NCBI GenBank assembly: GCA_003499925.1
Contig: DNRQ01000103.1
Span: 25,807 to 41,058, forward strand
Source of the DNA: Geobacter sp.
GTDB lineage: Bacteria > Desulfobacterota > Desulfuromonadia > Geobacterales > Geobacteraceae
DNA: 15,252 bases
Direction of reading: 5' to 3'
The position numbers and the translations under genes were made by a program. The notes under the pieces were generated by a model. That model had not been told where the DNA came from. It did no database searches and worked only from the letters and a program-made list of their open reading frames with translations. Positions 14,599 to 15,252 of the stretch are shown here, one piece after another; within the stretch, counting starts at the first letter, position 1; each line of letters opens with the position of its first letter.

Positions 14599-15252
14599 CT
14601 AATCCCTCGGGATGGCGAGCATGCGGTCCAGCGCGCGCTTGGCGGCAACTCGGATCTCTTCGGGCACCTTTACCACCGGCTGCATGGTCTGCAGCGATTC
14701 CAGCACATCCTCAAGGGAGGTGAGCTTCATGTTGGGGCAGATCAGGGCGGGGGAGGCCAGGATGAACTCCTTTTCCGGGTTCTCCTGCTTCAGCCGCCAC
14801 AGGATGCCGGCCTCGGTGCCGATGATGAAGCGCTTGGCGCTGCTCGACCTGCAGTAGTCGTACATTCCGGTCGTGGAGCAGACGTGGTCGGCAAGCGCCA
14901 CCACGGCCGGGTTGCATTCGGGATGGCAGATGAACGGCGCGTCCGGGTGGCTCTCCTTGAGCCCCTGCACGACCTCCGGCCTCAACCTTTCGTGGGTGGG
15001 GCAGTATCCCTCCCAGAGATGGAAGCGCTTTTTGGTGAAGCCCTGCACGTAGCGGCCGAGATTTCGGTCCGGCGCGAAGATGATCTCCTCCTCGGCAAGC
15101 GACTGCACGACTTTCACGGCGTTGGCGGAGGTGCAGCAGATGTCGCTCTCGGCCTTGACCGCGGCCGAGGTGTTCACATAGGCCACGACCGGCACGCCGG
15201 GATACTTCTTTTTCATGTCCAGGAGCGTGAACTCATCGGCGAATTCAAAGGC
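14599..15252 (-). CDS. nadA: Quinolinate synthase NadA (5' end beyond window)
   Basis: The last 217 codons of NadA; the frame stays open to the right edge (…EFADEFTLLD precedes MKKKYPGVPVV), so that internal Met is not the start. NadA condenses iminoaspartate with dihydroxyacetone phosphate to quinolinate in NAD biosynthesis and needs a 4Fe-4S cluster. The three likely cluster cysteines are visible: WEGYCPTHE (codon at 15001-15003), HPECNPAV (14914-14916) and LICPNMKLT (14737-14739). Other conserved blocks are VAYVNTSAAVKA, CCTSANAV, FAPDRNLGRYV and CSTTGM. About 90 N-terminal residues are missing compared with a usual length of around 300. It heads, or lies early in, the nadA-carbonic anhydrase-glycosylase cluster. 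Confidence 0.95.
   Translation of the reverse strand, partial: AFEFADEFTLLDMKKKYPGVPVVAYVNTSAAVKAESDICCTSANAVKVVQSLAEEEIIFAPDRNLGRYVQGFTKKRFHLWEGYCPTHERLRPEVVQGLKESHPDAPFICHPECNPAVVALADHVCSTTGMYDYCRSSSAKRFIIGTEAGILWRLKQENPEKEFILASPALICPNMKLTSLEDVLESLQTMQPVVKVPEEIRVAAKRALDRMLAIPRD

Noticed and set aside
14565..14648. 28-residue N-terminal extension of the carbonic anhydrase-like protein
   Set aside because: It overlaps the end of nadA and lacks a ribosome site; AGGAG precedes the internal ATG at 14564.

Overview
The window looks like chromosome of a Geobacter-type bacterium (Geobacterales/Desulfuromonadia). This is inferred from protein style, the GC-rich codon use of the right-hand 11 kb, the rsmB-rpe gene pair, and the palindromic, G/C-tract and heptamer repeats between genes. 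No rRNA, tRNA, CRISPR array or complete insertion sequence was seen.

Left block (1-3363, minus strand): a two-gene unit of visibly lower GC. It encodes a 323-residue AAA ATPase and, 12 bp downstream, a subtilisin-like (S8) serine protease that runs off the left edge with 793 codons visible. The protease frame is open throughout and has an identifiable Asp/His/Asn/Ser set. Neither protein has a signal peptide, so this appears to be an ATP-driven cytoplasmic protease pair. It is the best candidate in the window for a poorly described system. A 512-bp non-coding stretch full of small palindromes (3364-3875) separates it from the core-like genes.

Middle block: a PilZ-domain protein (minus, 3876-4607), then a zinc-uptake operon on the plus strand (4912-8111): a Fur-family repressor (probably Zur), ZnuA, ZnuC and ZnuB. 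The first three overlap by 4 bp. A 105-bp G/C-tract inverted-repeat element lies between znuC and znuB and falsely extends the znuB frame. A palindrome (core GAAATCATTTC) just downstream of the -10 of the operon promoter is the likely operator. After znuB come a perfect 22-bp inverted repeat and a strong terminator.

Right block: cardiolipin synthase and a thioredoxin-fold/TPR protein (minus strand, separated by an intrinsic terminator); rsmB, rpe and a NudL-type Nudix hydrolase (plus strand, closely spaced); and, converging on them, a minus-strand cluster of nadA (truncated by the right edge), a gamma-carbonic-anhydrase-like protein and an endonuclease III-related glycosylase. The ends of the two converging gene sets meet in a GCCCCTA heptamer repeat that supplies coding sequence to the glycosylase C-terminus, with a further copy of the motif at the end of the Nudix gene.
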